This document shows positions 1 through 9,590 of a stretch of 64,000 nucleotides of DNA, piece after piece (position 1 is the first letter of the stretch; each line of letters opens with the position of its first letter). The stretch covers positions 47,941-111,940 of the forward strand of contig CAYFIR010000009.1 in the NCBI GenBank assembly GCA_964343195.1, read 5' to 3'. The translations under genes were made by a program, and so were the position numbers. The notes under the pieces are model-generated. The model was not told the origin of the DNA, made no database searches, and saw only the letters and a program-made list of their open reading frames with translations. Source of the DNA: CAYVAP01 sp964343195 (GTDB lineage: Bacteria; Bacteroidota; Bacteroidia; J057).

Positions 1-1
1 A

Positions 2-370
2 GCATCCCCTGAAGTTGATTTACGAAGATTGGTTGATAGCTTACATCACTACTCCACTTCAAAACTTAATCCAATGTATTTGGAACGGGTTTTGTACGTC
101 AATCATCTAAAAGGGGTATTAGGCGAATCTATAGTCCAGGCACCCAATCTCATTATTGAACGAGCTGACCGACCAGGTAGCACAGAGATGGGAGTTGTCA
201 AATGGATTGAACTGAAAGATTCGGGGAAGTTGGATACATGGCTTCGTCTATATGAAAAAGACTGGCAATGTGTCGTAGGATCTGAGGTTAAATATGGTCA
301 AGCTCAGTATCCCGAACTGGAAGATTATGCGGATGGAGTGAATACGATGGACTTACTGTGCAAATTATGA
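2..370 (+). CDS. C-terminal part of an unknown protein (5' end outside window)
   Basis: The reading frame is open from the left edge to a TGA at 368-370, so the true start lies outside the window; a TTG at 29 is in frame but there is no reason to prefer it. The visible 122 residues are soluble and mixed in composition, with several Trp and Tyr residues and an acidic C-terminal third. I see no signal peptide, membrane segment or motif that I can name. The next gene on this strand starts about 125 bp later. Function is not recognised. Confidence 0.55.
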   Translation, partial: ASPEVDLRRLVDSLHHYSTSKLNPMYLERVLYVNHLKGVLGESIVQAPNLIIERADRPGSTEMGVVKWIELKDSGKLDTWLRLYEKDWQCVVGSEVKYGQAQYPELEDYADGVNTMDLLCKL

Positions 371-496
371 CAATGATTTGTATGTTAGTTCGCTGAAAAG
401 AATAACTAGTCATTTAATATTTCAAGGTGTTCTTTTGTCCATAGCATTGAATCTGGTGTACCTAGATAGTTTCATGTTAGCAAATACGATGGGGTC

Positions 497-2221
497 ATGA
501 TACTGCAAAAACACACAATCACCCAAGTCCTGGTAGCCATAGCACTTCTTTTTGGAAATGCATTCGCGCAAACCAACTGGATTCCGGACCTGTACGAGGG
601 AGTTCCCGATAACGAGAAATCCGTTGTCTTCATTGATGAATTTGAGGATAACCGGAATCAATGGGATATGGGGTCTGTTTACCTGAATGAGCGCATTGAA
701 AACGGGGAATTTTTCTGCGCTTCTTACTCAAACAATACCTACACAAAGCACAAGGCTATTGATATGGCTTTGGCGAGCGACTTTGAAGCCGAAGTACGCA
801 TTCGCTTTGTAAAAGGCATGAGTGGCGATCATGCAGGGCTGACATTTGGCCGTGACGTGCGGGGTAACGCCTACCACATCGCTTTCAACTCCAATCTGCA
901 ATACAAGGTAAGCCGTACCGAGAACGGTCGGACCTACGATATCAAGGGCTGGCAGGGAGATCCTGCCTTGCGCCACAAGCATGCCTATAATACCCTGATG
1001 GTCCGTCAGGTAGAAGGACGTTGGTACATCTTCATTAACCGCCGTCTCGTTACCGAAATGACCGCTCAGCCGCTGTTTGGATCAGCGATGGGGTTCTCAA
1101 TGGGGGGGCATATGGCCGTAGAAGTGGATTACCTCCGCGTGGCGCAGCTCCGCTCTGTTGACAATGAAGGTCCACTGCTTTCAATGGTGATTCCCGAGGC
1201 AGTAAATGGGCAGATCATTACCCTTGAGGAGCGTACGCAAACACTGGAAGGGCAGGTATCAGATATTTCCGGTATCAAGACCCTGACCATTAATGGACAG
1301 GACATCTCCCTTTCTGCTGATGGGGTGTTCAAGGCCTCCCTTTCGCTACCTTCTGACCCAATTGGGATCCATGTCGTGGCTCGTGACCGATTCAACAATG
1401 AGTCTCGCCTCGACTTTACCCTCAAATATGAGGAACCTGAGCGAATCCGGATGACGACCGTAACCGAGATGCAGGATAATTATGGTTCCAACTGGTATTC
1501 AAGTACCATGGAGAATCCATATGAAGGTGAAAATTACCTGTTGCTCATCGGGGTCAACCAGTATAACAACTGGAACCCGCTGCACAATGCGGTTAAAGAC
1601 TGTCAGGATCTGGCCTCTACCCTCATGAACTTCTACTGGTTTGACCAGGATCACATCATTACCCTATACAATGAAAAGGCTACCCGTGAAGGTATTCTCG
1701 AGACTCTGGAAGCCTTGCAGGAGATGGTAGGTCCTAATGATAACCTGATCATCTACTACGCTGGACACGGCTATTACGATGACTTCTCTGAATTGGGATA
1801 CTGGGTGCCAGTTGATGCCCGTCTGAACAAGATTCCAGACTTTATTCCAAACTCGACCATCCACGACTACCTGCGTACCATTGAAACCCACAACACGCTG
1901 CTAATTGCAGATGCCTGCTATGCCGGGTCATTGTTCGCATCCTACCGTGGTACTATCGTAGAAGGCGCTCGCTCACGATGGGCGTTCACCTCCGGCGATA
2001 TTGAGAAAGTTTGGGATGGCCGTCCCGGTCAGAATAGCCCTTTTGCCCACTACCTGATCGAGTACCTGCGCAACAACCGCCGTGAGGTGCTACCTGCCAA
2101 CGTGCTGATCGAAGAGGTGGGGATTCAGGTGCAAAACAACACCGCCCAGACTCCTCAGGGAAATCCCCTGCAGGGAGCAGGCGACAAAGGCGGAATCTTC
2201 GTCTTCCACCGACGCCGATGA
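497..2221 (+). CDS. secreted caspase-family (C14) peptidase with LamG-like N-terminal domain
   Basis: The protein has 574 residues and an ATG start. A signal peptide ending around AFAQ (residue 25) predicts export. Residues about 40-220 look like a concanavalin/LamG-type beta-sandwich, 225-320 like an Ig-type beta domain, and 345-574 form a caspase-like peptidase domain. The expected dyad is visible: His424 in YAGHGYY and Cys474 in ADACYAGS, both followed by hydrophobic strands typical of clan CD. Most bacterial caspase-like proteins are cytoplasmic; this one should be periplasmic or extracellular. No T9SS C-terminal domain is evident, so the final location is unclear. A strong bidirectional terminator follows. 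The substrate is unknown. The clan CD assignment is secure; the N-terminal fold calls are from pattern only. Confidence 0.85.
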   Translation: MILQKHTITQVLVAIALLFGNAFAQTNWIPDLYEGVPDNEKSVVFIDEFEDNRNQWDMGSVYLNERIENGEFFCASYSNNTYTKHKAIDMALASDFEAEVRIRFVKGMSGDHAGLTFGRDVRGNAYHIAFNSNLQYKVSRTENGRTYDIKGWQGDPALRHKHAYNTLMVRQVEGRWYIFINRRLVTEMTAQPLFGSAMGFSMGGHMAVEVDYLRVAQLRSVDNEGPLLSMVIPEAVNGQIITLEERTQTLEGQVSDISGIKTLTINGQDISLSADGVFKASLSLPSDPIGIHVVARDRFNNESRLDFTLKYEEPERIRMTTVTEMQDNYGSNWYSSTMENPYEGENYLLLIGVNQYNNWNPLHNAVKDCQDLASTLMNFYWFDQDHIITLYNEKATREGILETLEALQEMVGPNDNLIIYYAGHGYYDDFSELGYWVPVDARLNKIPDFIPNSTIHDYLRTIETHNTLLIADACYAGSLFASYRGTIVEGARSRWAFTSGDIEKVWDGRPGQNSPFAHYLIEYLRNNRREVLPANVLIEEVGIQVQNNTAQTPQGNPLQGAGDKGGIFVFHRRR

Positions 2222-2254
2222 CACCTCATCAAACCCGAAATAAGGTGTAAGCAT

Positions 2255-2286
2255 AAAAAAACAGGGCCCATGCGGGCCCTGTTTTT
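2255..2286. terminator. bidirectional intrinsic terminator
   Basis: A perfect stem ACAGGGCCC/GGGCCCTGT closes a four-base ATGC loop, with an A-run before it and a T-run after it. It sits between the convergent caspase gene and the RND adaptor gene and can serve both strands. Confidence 0.9.
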
Positions 2287-2306
2287 GGTTTTGGTAGCAG
2301 ATACAA

Positions 2307-3395
2307 TCAGTCCACGCCTAGCAACAGCTTTGTTTCCTCTGTCAGGCCATGACCCGGTGCCAGCCACGCGAGACCATCTTCTATAGCTACAATGCCGACC
2401 TCCTGCCGCACGGTTCCCTGCTCCGCCTCTATGAACACATAAGAACGCCCGCTCAACTGGCTGACGAACTCCTTCGGAACTGTGAATAGCTCCTGCGGCT
2501 CTGGGGTGAGCAGCACCTGCACGTAGGCTCCAGGACGTAGCTGGATGCGGGCGTCAGTAGGGTGAGCATGAATTCCCAGGGTGCGTTTATCGGGATCGAT
2601 CGTAGCTCCGAGCGAGAATACTTCCGCTTCGAAGGTCTGGTTTCCCATGATGCATTCGAGCTTCTGGCCTTCTTCCACCCAGAAAATATCCCGCTCATAT
2701 ACCTCAATTTCCAGGTGCAGGTGGCTTTTGTCGATCATGTTGAGGATGGGACTTCCTGCGGCGATGAAGCTGCCGCGATTGACCATGACCTCGGTTACAT
2801 AGCCGCTAAAGGGAGCATATATCCCTATCGAAGACTGAATTGACTCCGAAGTCAACTTTTCGGTATCGACATTGAGATCTGCTAGCTGCTGTGCCAATGC
2901 CGCCAAATGAGCCTCCTCTACGGCCACCTCAGAGGCTACTTTTTGCCTTTCTTTTTCTACGCCGGCCTCTGCCTGTGCAAGCTGGTCCTGACGGGCCTGT
3001 TCCTGCTTCAGATAGCGCAGGGTTTCGCGAGATTCGATGTAAGAACGTTGCAATTCGATCAGCTGCGGGTGCGAAACCCGAGCGGCGATCTGGCCCCGGT
3101 TGATCCACTGGCCGGGGATGAGGTTGATTTGTTTGACAAATGCATCGATGGGCACATTGAGGGTGGCCACACTTTGGGGTGGAGCATCTACATAGCCCAC
3201 AAGGTTTAGCTCATGGCTCAGTTCTCTGACTTCGGGATTCGTAGTCTGCGGCTTGACCTCCTGTCGGGTTACTGGTGGAGCAACCGTGGCGTTCTGGGGT
3301 TCGCCATTTGGTTCAGAACAGGCCAGTACGAAGGCTAATGGGCTGATCAGTACCAGCCGCGCAATGGATCTATATTTGATTGAGAAATAATTCAT
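2307..3395 (-). CDS. RND efflux periplasmic adaptor (CusB/HlyD family) lipoprotein
   Basis: This is the membrane-fusion subunit of a heavy-metal-type RND efflux system. I place the start at the ATG at 3395, which gives 362 residues beginning MNYFSIKY with a lipobox LAFVLAC (Cys26). A longer frame starting at 3479 would overlap the pump gene and hide the lipobox. Residues about 65-110 form the first half of a biotinyl/lipoyl-like domain, 110-190 an alpha-helical hairpin rich in Gln, Glu and Ala, and 210-290 the second lipoyl half and beta-barrel; a membrane-proximal domain ends the protein. It lies 7 bp downstream of the pump gene stop, so the two are almost certainly cotranscribed. The metal specificity cannot be read from the sequence. 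Confidence 0.9.
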   Translation of the reverse strand: MNYFSIKYRSIARLVLISPLAFVLACSEPNGEPQNATVAPPVTRQEVKPQTTNPEVRELSHELNLVGYVDAPPQSVATLNVPIDAFVKQINLIPGQWINRGQIAARVSHPQLIELQRSYIESRETLRYLKQEQARQDQLAQAEAGVEKERQKVASEVAVEEAHLAALAQQLADLNVDTEKLTSESIQSSIGIYAPFSGYVTEVMVNRGSFIAAGSPILNMIDKSHLHLEIEVYERDIFWVEEGQKLECIMGNQTFEAEVFSLGATIDPDKRTLGIHAHPTDARIQLRPGAYVQVLLTPEPQELFTVPKEFVSQLSGRSYVFIEAEQGTVRQEVGIVAIEDGLAWLAPGHGLTEETKLLLGVD

Positions 3396-3402
3396 GGGAA
3401 GT

Positions 3403-6400
3403 TTAGTTGAAAGGGTTTTGAGACTGGCTGGAAAGGTAGCGGAGGCGAATGACCAATTCGTTGTAACCAAAAACGCCATCTAGGTATTGCAGGCGCAGGT
3501 CATAGGCTTGCTGGACGAAGCGGGCATAGTCGAGATATCCGATGGCTCCCTGCTCATAACGCGCTTGGGCCGTATTGATCAACCGATCAGCCTGAGGTAG
3601 AGCCTGTTGAGTGAAGTACTCCAGTCGGGCCTCGGTGAGACTCAATTGCTCTTCGAGTGAGGCTTTTTCCCTGGCAAACTGAGATTGGAGATAGCGGAGT
3701 TGTTCATCTTCGGCAACGACCTGTAGTTCTGCCACCTCGATTGCCTGCCATTTGCTGCGATCCGCCAGCGGAATGGAGATGCCTGCCTGCCATCCGTTAA
3801 ATCCACCTATATTATCAAAACTCTGCTGCCAGTAACCACCGCTCAGAGCCGGAGAAAGGCGGGCCTTTTCCAGTTTGAGAGTAGCATCGGCAGAGGCACG
3901 TATGGCTGCCTGATGCCCCAGTGCCGGATGGCCGATCGGGCCGGGCAGATAGCTCATTAGCCCAAAAGCCTCAGATTCCGGCCAGACTTCTTCCTCTGTA
4001 AATAGCAGCAATCGAAATCGCTGGAGTAACTCGGCCTGCTGAGAAGCGATGGCCTGCCGTTCGAGGCTAAGTTGTCTCATCTGGCTTTCAGCGGATAACT
4101 GAGCCAGGTTATCGGTTTCGCCTGCCTCATAACGTACCTGGGCTACTGCCACAAAGTTTTGGTACTCTTTCGTCAGCGAATCGAGCTTTTGGGCGCGTGC
4201 CCCCAGCCAGTTCCATTGTAAGTACAGCAGCTCCAGTTCCTGCATCAGTTGATGTGCCGTAAGGGCAATCTGCTGCTGGCCTACATCCACCTGGCTTGCA
4301 CCTAGTTGTTTCCTGGCTCCGGTGGTGAAAGGCTGCCCCAGGCTTTGGCTGATGGAGAAAGAGTAGTCATTGGCAGCCGTGTTTATTTGCCCTCGCTGGT
4401 AATTCAGGCTGGTAGATCCCAGGGTAAAACCACGGCTGCGAAGGGCCTCAGCCTGCTGCACCTGCAACTGGTTCTGATGGAGCAGTGGGTGATTTTCAAG
4501 CGAAAGCATGCGCTCCTGGGCTTCTGCTAGCGATAGAGTGTCCTGGGCATAGTTGGCAACTGGCAAAAAGAGCATCAGGACAATGGCTACTCCCACCTTC
4601 TTCTCATTTGTTGAATTACTGCTGTTGAAGCGCTTTTCTACCCAGTGGTAAAGGGCAGGCAATACGAGCAAGGTCAGCAAGGTGGAGGTAATCAATCCCC
4701 CGATGACGACGGTTGCGAGAGGACGCTGAACTTCGGCTCCCGCAGTAGTCGAAAGTGCCATGGGCAAAAATCCCAGGGAGGCCACCGCCGCAGTCATCAA
4801 CACCGGACGCAGGCGAATGCCAGCCCCATGAAGAATGCGTTCATTGAGGTTTTCGAAACCTTCTTCCTTGAGTTGGTTGAAGTAGGAAATGAGCACGATG
4901 CCATTTAGCACCGCGACCCCAAACAGGGCGATGAAACCCACCCCTGCCGAAATACTAAAGGGTAATCCCCGAGTCCACAGGGCTAGCACTCCACCAATAG
5001 CCGCAAGCGGGATGGCGGTGTAGATCATCAGTGCCTGGGGGACTGACCCAAAGGTTACATACAGCAAGGCAAAAATCAGTACCAGAACGGCAGGAACGGC
5101 GATGGTCAGGCGCTTACTGGCTGATTCTAGCTGCTCGAATTCTCCACCATATCGAATGGCATAGCCGGGAGGCAGTGTCAGATTCTGCTCCAGAGTGGCC
5201 TGGATGTCCTGAACCAGAGACTCTACATCTCGATTTCGGACGTTTACCCCGACAGTTACCTGACGACGGGTGTCATCCCGGCTGATAAGCATAGGCCCTT
5301 CGGTAAACTGAATGTCCGCGACGGCCGTAATGGGAATCTGGTTTCCATCCGCGCTTCGAAGGTAGAGGTTATTCAGGTCGGTGATGCGATGGCGGTAGTC
5401 CGGCTTGAAGCGAACTGCCAGGTCAAAGCGCCTCTCACCCTCAAATACTGTCCCGGCAATTCCTCCTGCAAAGGCGGCGTGGAGCACCTGATTGACTTCC
5501 TGGACACTGATGCCATAGGCCGCCATTCGGTCGCGTTGCAGTTTTACTTCGATCTGGGGAAATCCCTCCGTCCGGGCTACTCTCACGTCACCAGCTCCCT
5601 GTACCTGCTGGATCAACTGGGCTGCTTCCTCTCCCTTTTGGGCCAATAGCGCCAGGTCTTCACCATAGATTTTGATGGCTATGTCGGACTTGGCACCCGT
5701 CAGCAGTTCGTTGAAGCGCAGCTCAATGGGTTGGGTAAATTCAAAGGCAGCGCCTTCTTCTTCCAGCGGAGCCAGGGCTTCTTTCATCATTTGGACCAGG
5801 GTTTCCCGGTCTGTTGCGGTGGTCCATTCATCCTTGGGCTTCATGATGATCATGATATCGGCATCCTCGACGCTCATGGGATCGGTAGGGACTTCGGCAG
5901 TACCGATTTTGGAGACCACTTTTTCAACTTCTGGAAAATGGTCCAACAGCACTGCCTCCGCTTTGCCGCTCATGGCGACAGTCTGGCTCAGAGCACTACC
6001 GGGCGGAATGGTCATCTGCATGGCGAGGTCTCCTTCTTCCAGAGAGGGAATGAATTCGCCCCCCATTCTGCTGAAAACTGCCATGGCTCCGGCAAAGGCT
6101 GCGAATGCAAGCCCGATTACCAGCGCACGGTGGCTTAGCGCCCATCGAAGAATAGGAAGGTAGCCGCGACGCAGCAAGTTGATGATGCGGTCCGCTACGG
6201 TTATGCGGTCCTTGGGTTTACGGCTCAGGAAAAGCGAAGCAGCCATTGGCACATAGGTGACTGACAGAATCAGCGCGCCCAGGATGGCAAAGCTCACGGT
6301 CTGGGCCATGGGAACGAACATTTTTCCCTCGACTCCTTCCAGTGCCAGAATGGGCAGATACACCATCAGGATGATGATTTCGCCAAATACAGCTGAGCGC

Positions 6401-7734
6401 ATGAGACGACTGGAGGAAATGGTTACTTCTTCGTTCATCTGCTCGCGGCTGAGCTGCTGCCCACTAAACTTGTGTTGGAGCCGGTGTACCACCCCTTCAA
6501 CTACGATCACAGCTCCGTCCACGATCAGCCCGAAGTCCAATGCTCCGAGGCTCATCAGGTTGGCCGACACGCCGAAGACGTGCATCATGCCAAAGGCAAA
6601 CATGAGCGCCAGTGGAATCACCGAGGCGACGATGAGTCCACCGCGTAGATTTCCCAGTAGGAGCACCAGCACAAATATTACGATCAGGCCCCCTTCTACG
6701 AGGTTGTTTCGCACGGTGTGAATGGCGCGGCCCACGAGGTCTGATCGGTCCAGATAGGGTTCGATTTGCAAACCTTCTGGCAAGGATTTTTGTACTTCGT
6801 CTACGCGCTGCTGTACCCGCTCAATGACCTGGCTGGAGTTGGCACCCTTGAGCATCAGGGTGATGCCACCGACAGCTTCACCTCGTCCATCGGCGGTCAT
6901 GGCTCCATAGCGTTGCATGTGACCGATGCTGACGTCTCCTATGTCGCGTATGCGGATGGGGACGCCTTGACGGCGCTTGACCATGATGCCTTCGATTTCT
7001 TCTGCTCCGCGAACAAGTCCTTCAGAGCGAATGTAAAAGGCGTCTTTTCCCTGTTCGATGTAGCTGCCGCCGCTGTTTTCGTTATTGACCGCAAGTGCAG
7101 CATATACTTCATCGACGGTGACGTCGAGGGCGCGGAGCTGAGCCGGGTCAAGGCTGACTTCGTATTGTTTGACAAAGCCGCCAAAGCTGCTGATTTCTAC
7201 AATGCCGTCGATGCCTGCGAGGTATCGCTTGACGATCCAGTCCTGTATGGTGCGTAGTTCGGTGGCGTCATACTGGTCTTCATAACCTGGCTGAGGCTCT
7301 AGTGTGTACTGGTAGATTTCGCCCAGTCCGGTGGTGATGGGCATCATCTGGGGGGTTCCCATTCCAGCGGGAATTTCGCTGGCGGCGGCTCCGATCTGTT
7401 CGCTCACCAATTGTCGAGCGTCGAGCATCGGCAGCCCTTCGTTGAAGACGATGGTCACTACCGAAAGTCCATACTTGGATACGGAGCGGACTTCGTCCAC
7501 TTCGGGTAGATTGGCCATCGCGAGTTCGACCGGGAAGGTGATGTACTGCTCGACCTCCTGTGGGGCGAGAGAGGGGGAAATGGTTACTACCTGAACCTGA
7601 TTATTGGTAATGTCGGGCACCGCATCGATGGGTAGCTGGCTCAACGAGTAGCTCCCCCAACCGATTAGTCCCAACACCATCATGATGATGGCAAATTTAT
7701 TTTTTACCGATAATCGAATGAGATTGTCGATCAT
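3403..7734 (-). CDS. CusA/CzcA heavy-metal RND pump fused to a TolC-family outer-membrane factor
   Basis: The protein has 1443 residues, about 400 more than a normal CusA/CzcA. Residues 1-1040 are a complete HME-type RND pump. The TM4 proton-relay motif DFGLIVDGAVIVVEG is present with Asp400, Asp406 and Glu413. After TM12 a short polar linker is followed by a hydrophobic stretch (about 1047-1063) ending NYAQ, which looks like a signal peptide. Residues 1064-1443 then resemble a TolC/CusC outer-membrane factor, with long Gln/Leu/Ala-rich helices and two repeats. Similar long CzcA proteins are known in Bacteroidota. Together with the adaptor gene downstream, this one locus encodes a whole tripartite efflux system exporting cations from the periplasm or cytoplasm. 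Whether the internal signal-like segment is cleaved is unknown. Confidence 0.92.
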   Translation of the reverse strand: MIDNLIRLSVKNKFAIIMMVLGLIGWGSYSLSQLPIDAVPDITNNQVQVVTISPSLAPQEVEQYITFPVELAMANLPEVDEVRSVSKYGLSVVTIVFNEGLPMLDARQLVSEQIGAAASEIPAGMGTPQMMPITTGLGEIYQYTLEPQPGYEDQYDATELRTIQDWIVKRYLAGIDGIVEISSFGGFVKQYEVSLDPAQLRALDVTVDEVYAALAVNNENSGGSYIEQGKDAFYIRSEGLVRGAEEIEGIMVKRRQGVPIRIRDIGDVSIGHMQRYGAMTADGRGEAVGGITLMLKGANSSQVIERVQQRVDEVQKSLPEGLQIEPYLDRSDLVGRAIHTVRNNLVEGGLIVIFVLVLLLGNLRGGLIVASVIPLALMFAFGMMHVFGVSANLMSLGALDFGLIVDGAVIVVEGVVHRLQHKFSGQQLSREQMNEEVTISSSRLMRSAVFGEIIILMVYLPILALEGVEGKMFVPMAQTVSFAILGALILSVTYVPMAASLFLSRKPKDRITVADRIINLLRRGYLPILRWALSHRALVIGLAFAAFAGAMAVFSRMGGEFIPSLEEGDLAMQMTIPPGSALSQTVAMSGKAEAVLLDHFPEVEKVVSKIGTAEVPTDPMSVEDADIMIIMKPKDEWTTATDRETLVQMMKEALAPLEEEGAAFEFTQPIELRFNELLTGAKSDIAIKIYGEDLALLAQKGEEAAQLIQQVQGAGDVRVARTEGFPQIEVKLQRDRMAAYGISVQEVNQVLHAAFAGGIAGTVFEGERRFDLAVRFKPDYRHRITDLNNLYLRSADGNQIPITAVADIQFTEGPMLISRDDTRRQVTVGVNVRNRDVESLVQDIQATLEQNLTLPPGYAIRYGGEFEQLESASKRLTIAVPAVLVLIFALLYVTFGSVPQALMIYTAIPLAAIGGVLALWTRGLPFSISAGVGFIALFGVAVLNGIVLISYFNQLKEEGFENLNERILHGAGIRLRPVLMTAAVASLGFLPMALSTTAGAEVQRPLATVVIGGLITSTLLTLLVLPALYHWVEKRFNSSNSTNEKKVGVAIVLMLFLPVANYAQDTLSLAEAQERMLSLENHPLLHQNQLQVQQAEALRSRGFTLGSTSLNYQRGQINTAANDYSFSISQSLGQPFTTGARKQLGASQVDVGQQQIALTAHQLMQELELLYLQWNWLGARAQKLDSLTKEYQNFVAVAQVRYEAGETDNLAQLSAESQMRQLSLERQAIASQQAELLQRFRLLLFTEEEVWPESEAFGLMSYLPGPIGHPALGHQAAIRASADATLKLEKARLSPALSGGYWQQSFDNIGGFNGWQAGISIPLADRSKWQAIEVAELQVVAEDEQLRYLQSQFAREKASLEEQLSLTEARLEYFTQQALPQADRLINTAQARYEQGAIGYLDYARFVQQAYDLRLQYLDGVFGYNELVIRLRYLSSQSQNPFN

Positions 7735-7871
7735 CTGTTTGACTAATGTTTAATACTGAAAAAAGGAAATAGCCGTCTGGTACCATCACCCCGAACGAGC
7801 ATTGATTGGGAATCATGCGGACAAGGGCCGGGATTTAAACCAGGCGGAATAATGGAAAGGGGAAATAAATG

Positions 7872-8246
7872 CTAGGGGGCACGGGGAGAGACTGTGGAAT
7901 GGATGGGTCCCAGTCCTGGAGGAAGGTCATCCTTGAGGGGAATCCATGCCAATAGTTGAAGAGGCTGTGATACCTCCTGATGCTGATGCGTTGTAGGAAC
8001 AAATTGTTCCGTTCCTGCAGCATTAACGGTAAAGTCTTCGTTAACAGAGTAGGAGGTAAGGTGCCCTTCTCCCTGGTAAATGGAAAATGCGTGGGTAAGG
8101 GCTGCTTCTAGATCTCCGGCAGGATGGATATGTGTGCCAGTCAGGGCCACATCATTCAGTGTGCGATGGATATGCGGCCAGAGGCTGTGCCCCAGTAAAA
8201 AAAGGCAGCCGATTATCAGACTGATATTACGCATTCCCCGAAACAT
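7872..8246 (-). CDS. small His-rich exported protein upstream of RND efflux genes
   Basis: The protein has 124 residues. An N-terminal hydrophobic segment (about 7-22) could be a signal peptide or anchor. The rest contains about 11 His residues, including a WPHIH pair near the segment, a THIH pair and a THQHQ cluster near residue 87. The gene lies 137 bp upstream of the RND pump on the same strand, and small His-containing proteins often accompany CzcA-type systems in this phylum. Periplasmic metal binding is a reasonable inference and is not proven. An alternative start at Met5 would not change the reading. Confidence 0.6.
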   Translation of the reverse strand: MFRGMRNISLIIGCLFLLGHSLWPHIHRTLNDVALTGTHIHPAGDLEAALTHAFSIYQGEGHLTSYSVNEDFTVNAAGTEQFVPTTHQHQEVSQPLQLLAWIPLKDDLPPGLGPIHSTVSPRAP

Positions 8247-8350
8247 GCTCCAAATATGCGATTTTTGCCAATAAAAAAATAGTAGTGTCAGGATCCGAAC
8301 TCAATTAAGGCTCCTGGCTACTGGGCTTGACATCATCAAACACCCTGATT

Positions 8351-9433
8351 ATGAAAGCAATTGTACGTCATTTTGTTTTAAGTGTTTTTATTCTCCCTTT
8401 GGCACTCTTGAGTCAATCGAAACATTTCTATGCTGAGCTAAGGGGGGCTATGCACACACATGCGAGAAGAGATTTCCGAATTGGGATGGACGCCATGGCA
8501 GGTTACCAGGCAACACCCTATCTGGGAGTCGGGGCAGGGATTGGGAGAACCATGTACTTCTACCCTGGAGTCAATTTCTCCGGTCAGGTGCGTGGATACA
8601 TTCCTGTGAGGACCTATCCATTCTGGTATTACAGCCTTCGTGCAGGAGGGGGACTCCTCAATATGAACAATGCTCCCCTTGTCCATAATAAAGGCCAGCA
8701 GGTATTTGCGGAGGCCATGATGGGAATTCGGGTAAAACCCAGTATGGTGCTGGGAATGGGCTATACCCGCTGGAAGCAATTTACCCAGTTCTATGTACCC
8801 GACTATACTTCTGAGTTTGCCGGGGAAAGTTACACCATTACGCTGCTATACACATTTGACGGAGCATCGAGAAAGATGGCCCACCCTGAAATTTTTTATG
8901 CCTATTTCTCCCAGAGCCTACTGGCAGTTTCGGTGAATAGTTTGATGGGGGGACTTCGATATGATGTAGTTTCCCAGGTAGGTGCCGGGGTGAAACTGAC
9001 CGATCGGTGGGGAGTTGGTGCAGACTTTACCGGACTGGGCAATTCGCCATGGGACATCATCAACGTCCGACAACTACATGGGCTGGGGCTTCACCTGATG
9101 CACAGGCAGGGCCGATTACTGGGCTGGGGAGGGCTGGGCTATGCCATAAAGGCCAATGACGGCTTGTCCGATTACTACAATTACCAATTTTACCCAACCC
9201 GTTCTCCTGGTTTTGCTCCCTATGGACGCCTGAGCGTCGGGGTTCTTATCTGGCGGGGACTGATGCTACAAGCCAACTGGCTTCAAACCTTTTCAGTAGA
9301 AGGAGATTATCTCTACACAGCCCAAGATGAAGATGGGCTTATCACCGACTTCAACGACCGTATCCGCCACAGCATGGGAAGCTTCTCCATAGGACTTGGA
9401 TACCTGATTCAGGCAAGAGAAAGCCGGTTTTAG
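8351..9433 (+). CDS. outer-membrane beta-barrel protein, function unknown
   Basis: I use the ATG at 8351 (360 residues), which gives the signal peptide MKAIVRHFVLSVFILPLALL and cleavage near SQS; an upstream TTG at 8327 only adds polar residues. The mature protein has many short strands with alternating aromatic and small residues and repeated GxGxG turns (for example LGVGAGIGR), and it ends with an aromatic Phe, as many outer-membrane barrels do. The C-terminal half repeats the layout of the N-terminal half, suggesting two barrel-like modules or one larger barrel. No ligand or partner is suggested by the neighbourhood. PorU lies about 280 bp downstream, which may be coincidental. Confidence 0.65.
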   Translation: MKAIVRHFVLSVFILPLALLSQSKHFYAELRGAMHTHARRDFRIGMDAMAGYQATPYLGVGAGIGRTMYFYPGVNFSGQVRGYIPVRTYPFWYYSLRAGGGLLNMNNAPLVHNKGQQVFAEAMMGIRVKPSMVLGMGYTRWKQFTQFYVPDYTSEFAGESYTITLLYTFDGASRKMAHPEIFYAYFSQSLLAVSVNSLMGGLRYDVVSQVGAGVKLTDRWGVGADFTGLGNSPWDIINVRQLHGLGLHLMHRQGRLLGWGGLGYAIKANDGLSDYYNYQFYPTRSPGFAPYGRLSVGVLIWRGLMLQANWLQTFSVEGDYLYTAQDEDGLITDFNDRIRHSMGSFSIGLGYLIQARESRF

Positions 9434-9532
9434 GAATTTATCGTTTGCTGTTAATATAAGGGGGACGATTGGCACTTTGTACTCCAGGCGACATGGCTGG
9501 ATTTTTACCCTGCGGCGTGGGGGAAATTTGGT

Positions 9533-9540
9533 TAAATTTG
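9533..9540 (+). promoter_or_regulatory. candidate -7 element for porU (TAAATTTG)
   Basis: The octamer matches the Bacteroidota -7 consensus TAnnTTTG exactly and lies 175 bp upstream of the porU start. I see no convincing -33 TTTG at the usual spacing, so this is a weak call. Confidence 0.3.
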
Positions 9541-9590
9541 TTCTCGCTGGACATACTACTAGACATTTTCATTTTCGGCCTTTGTTTTTT

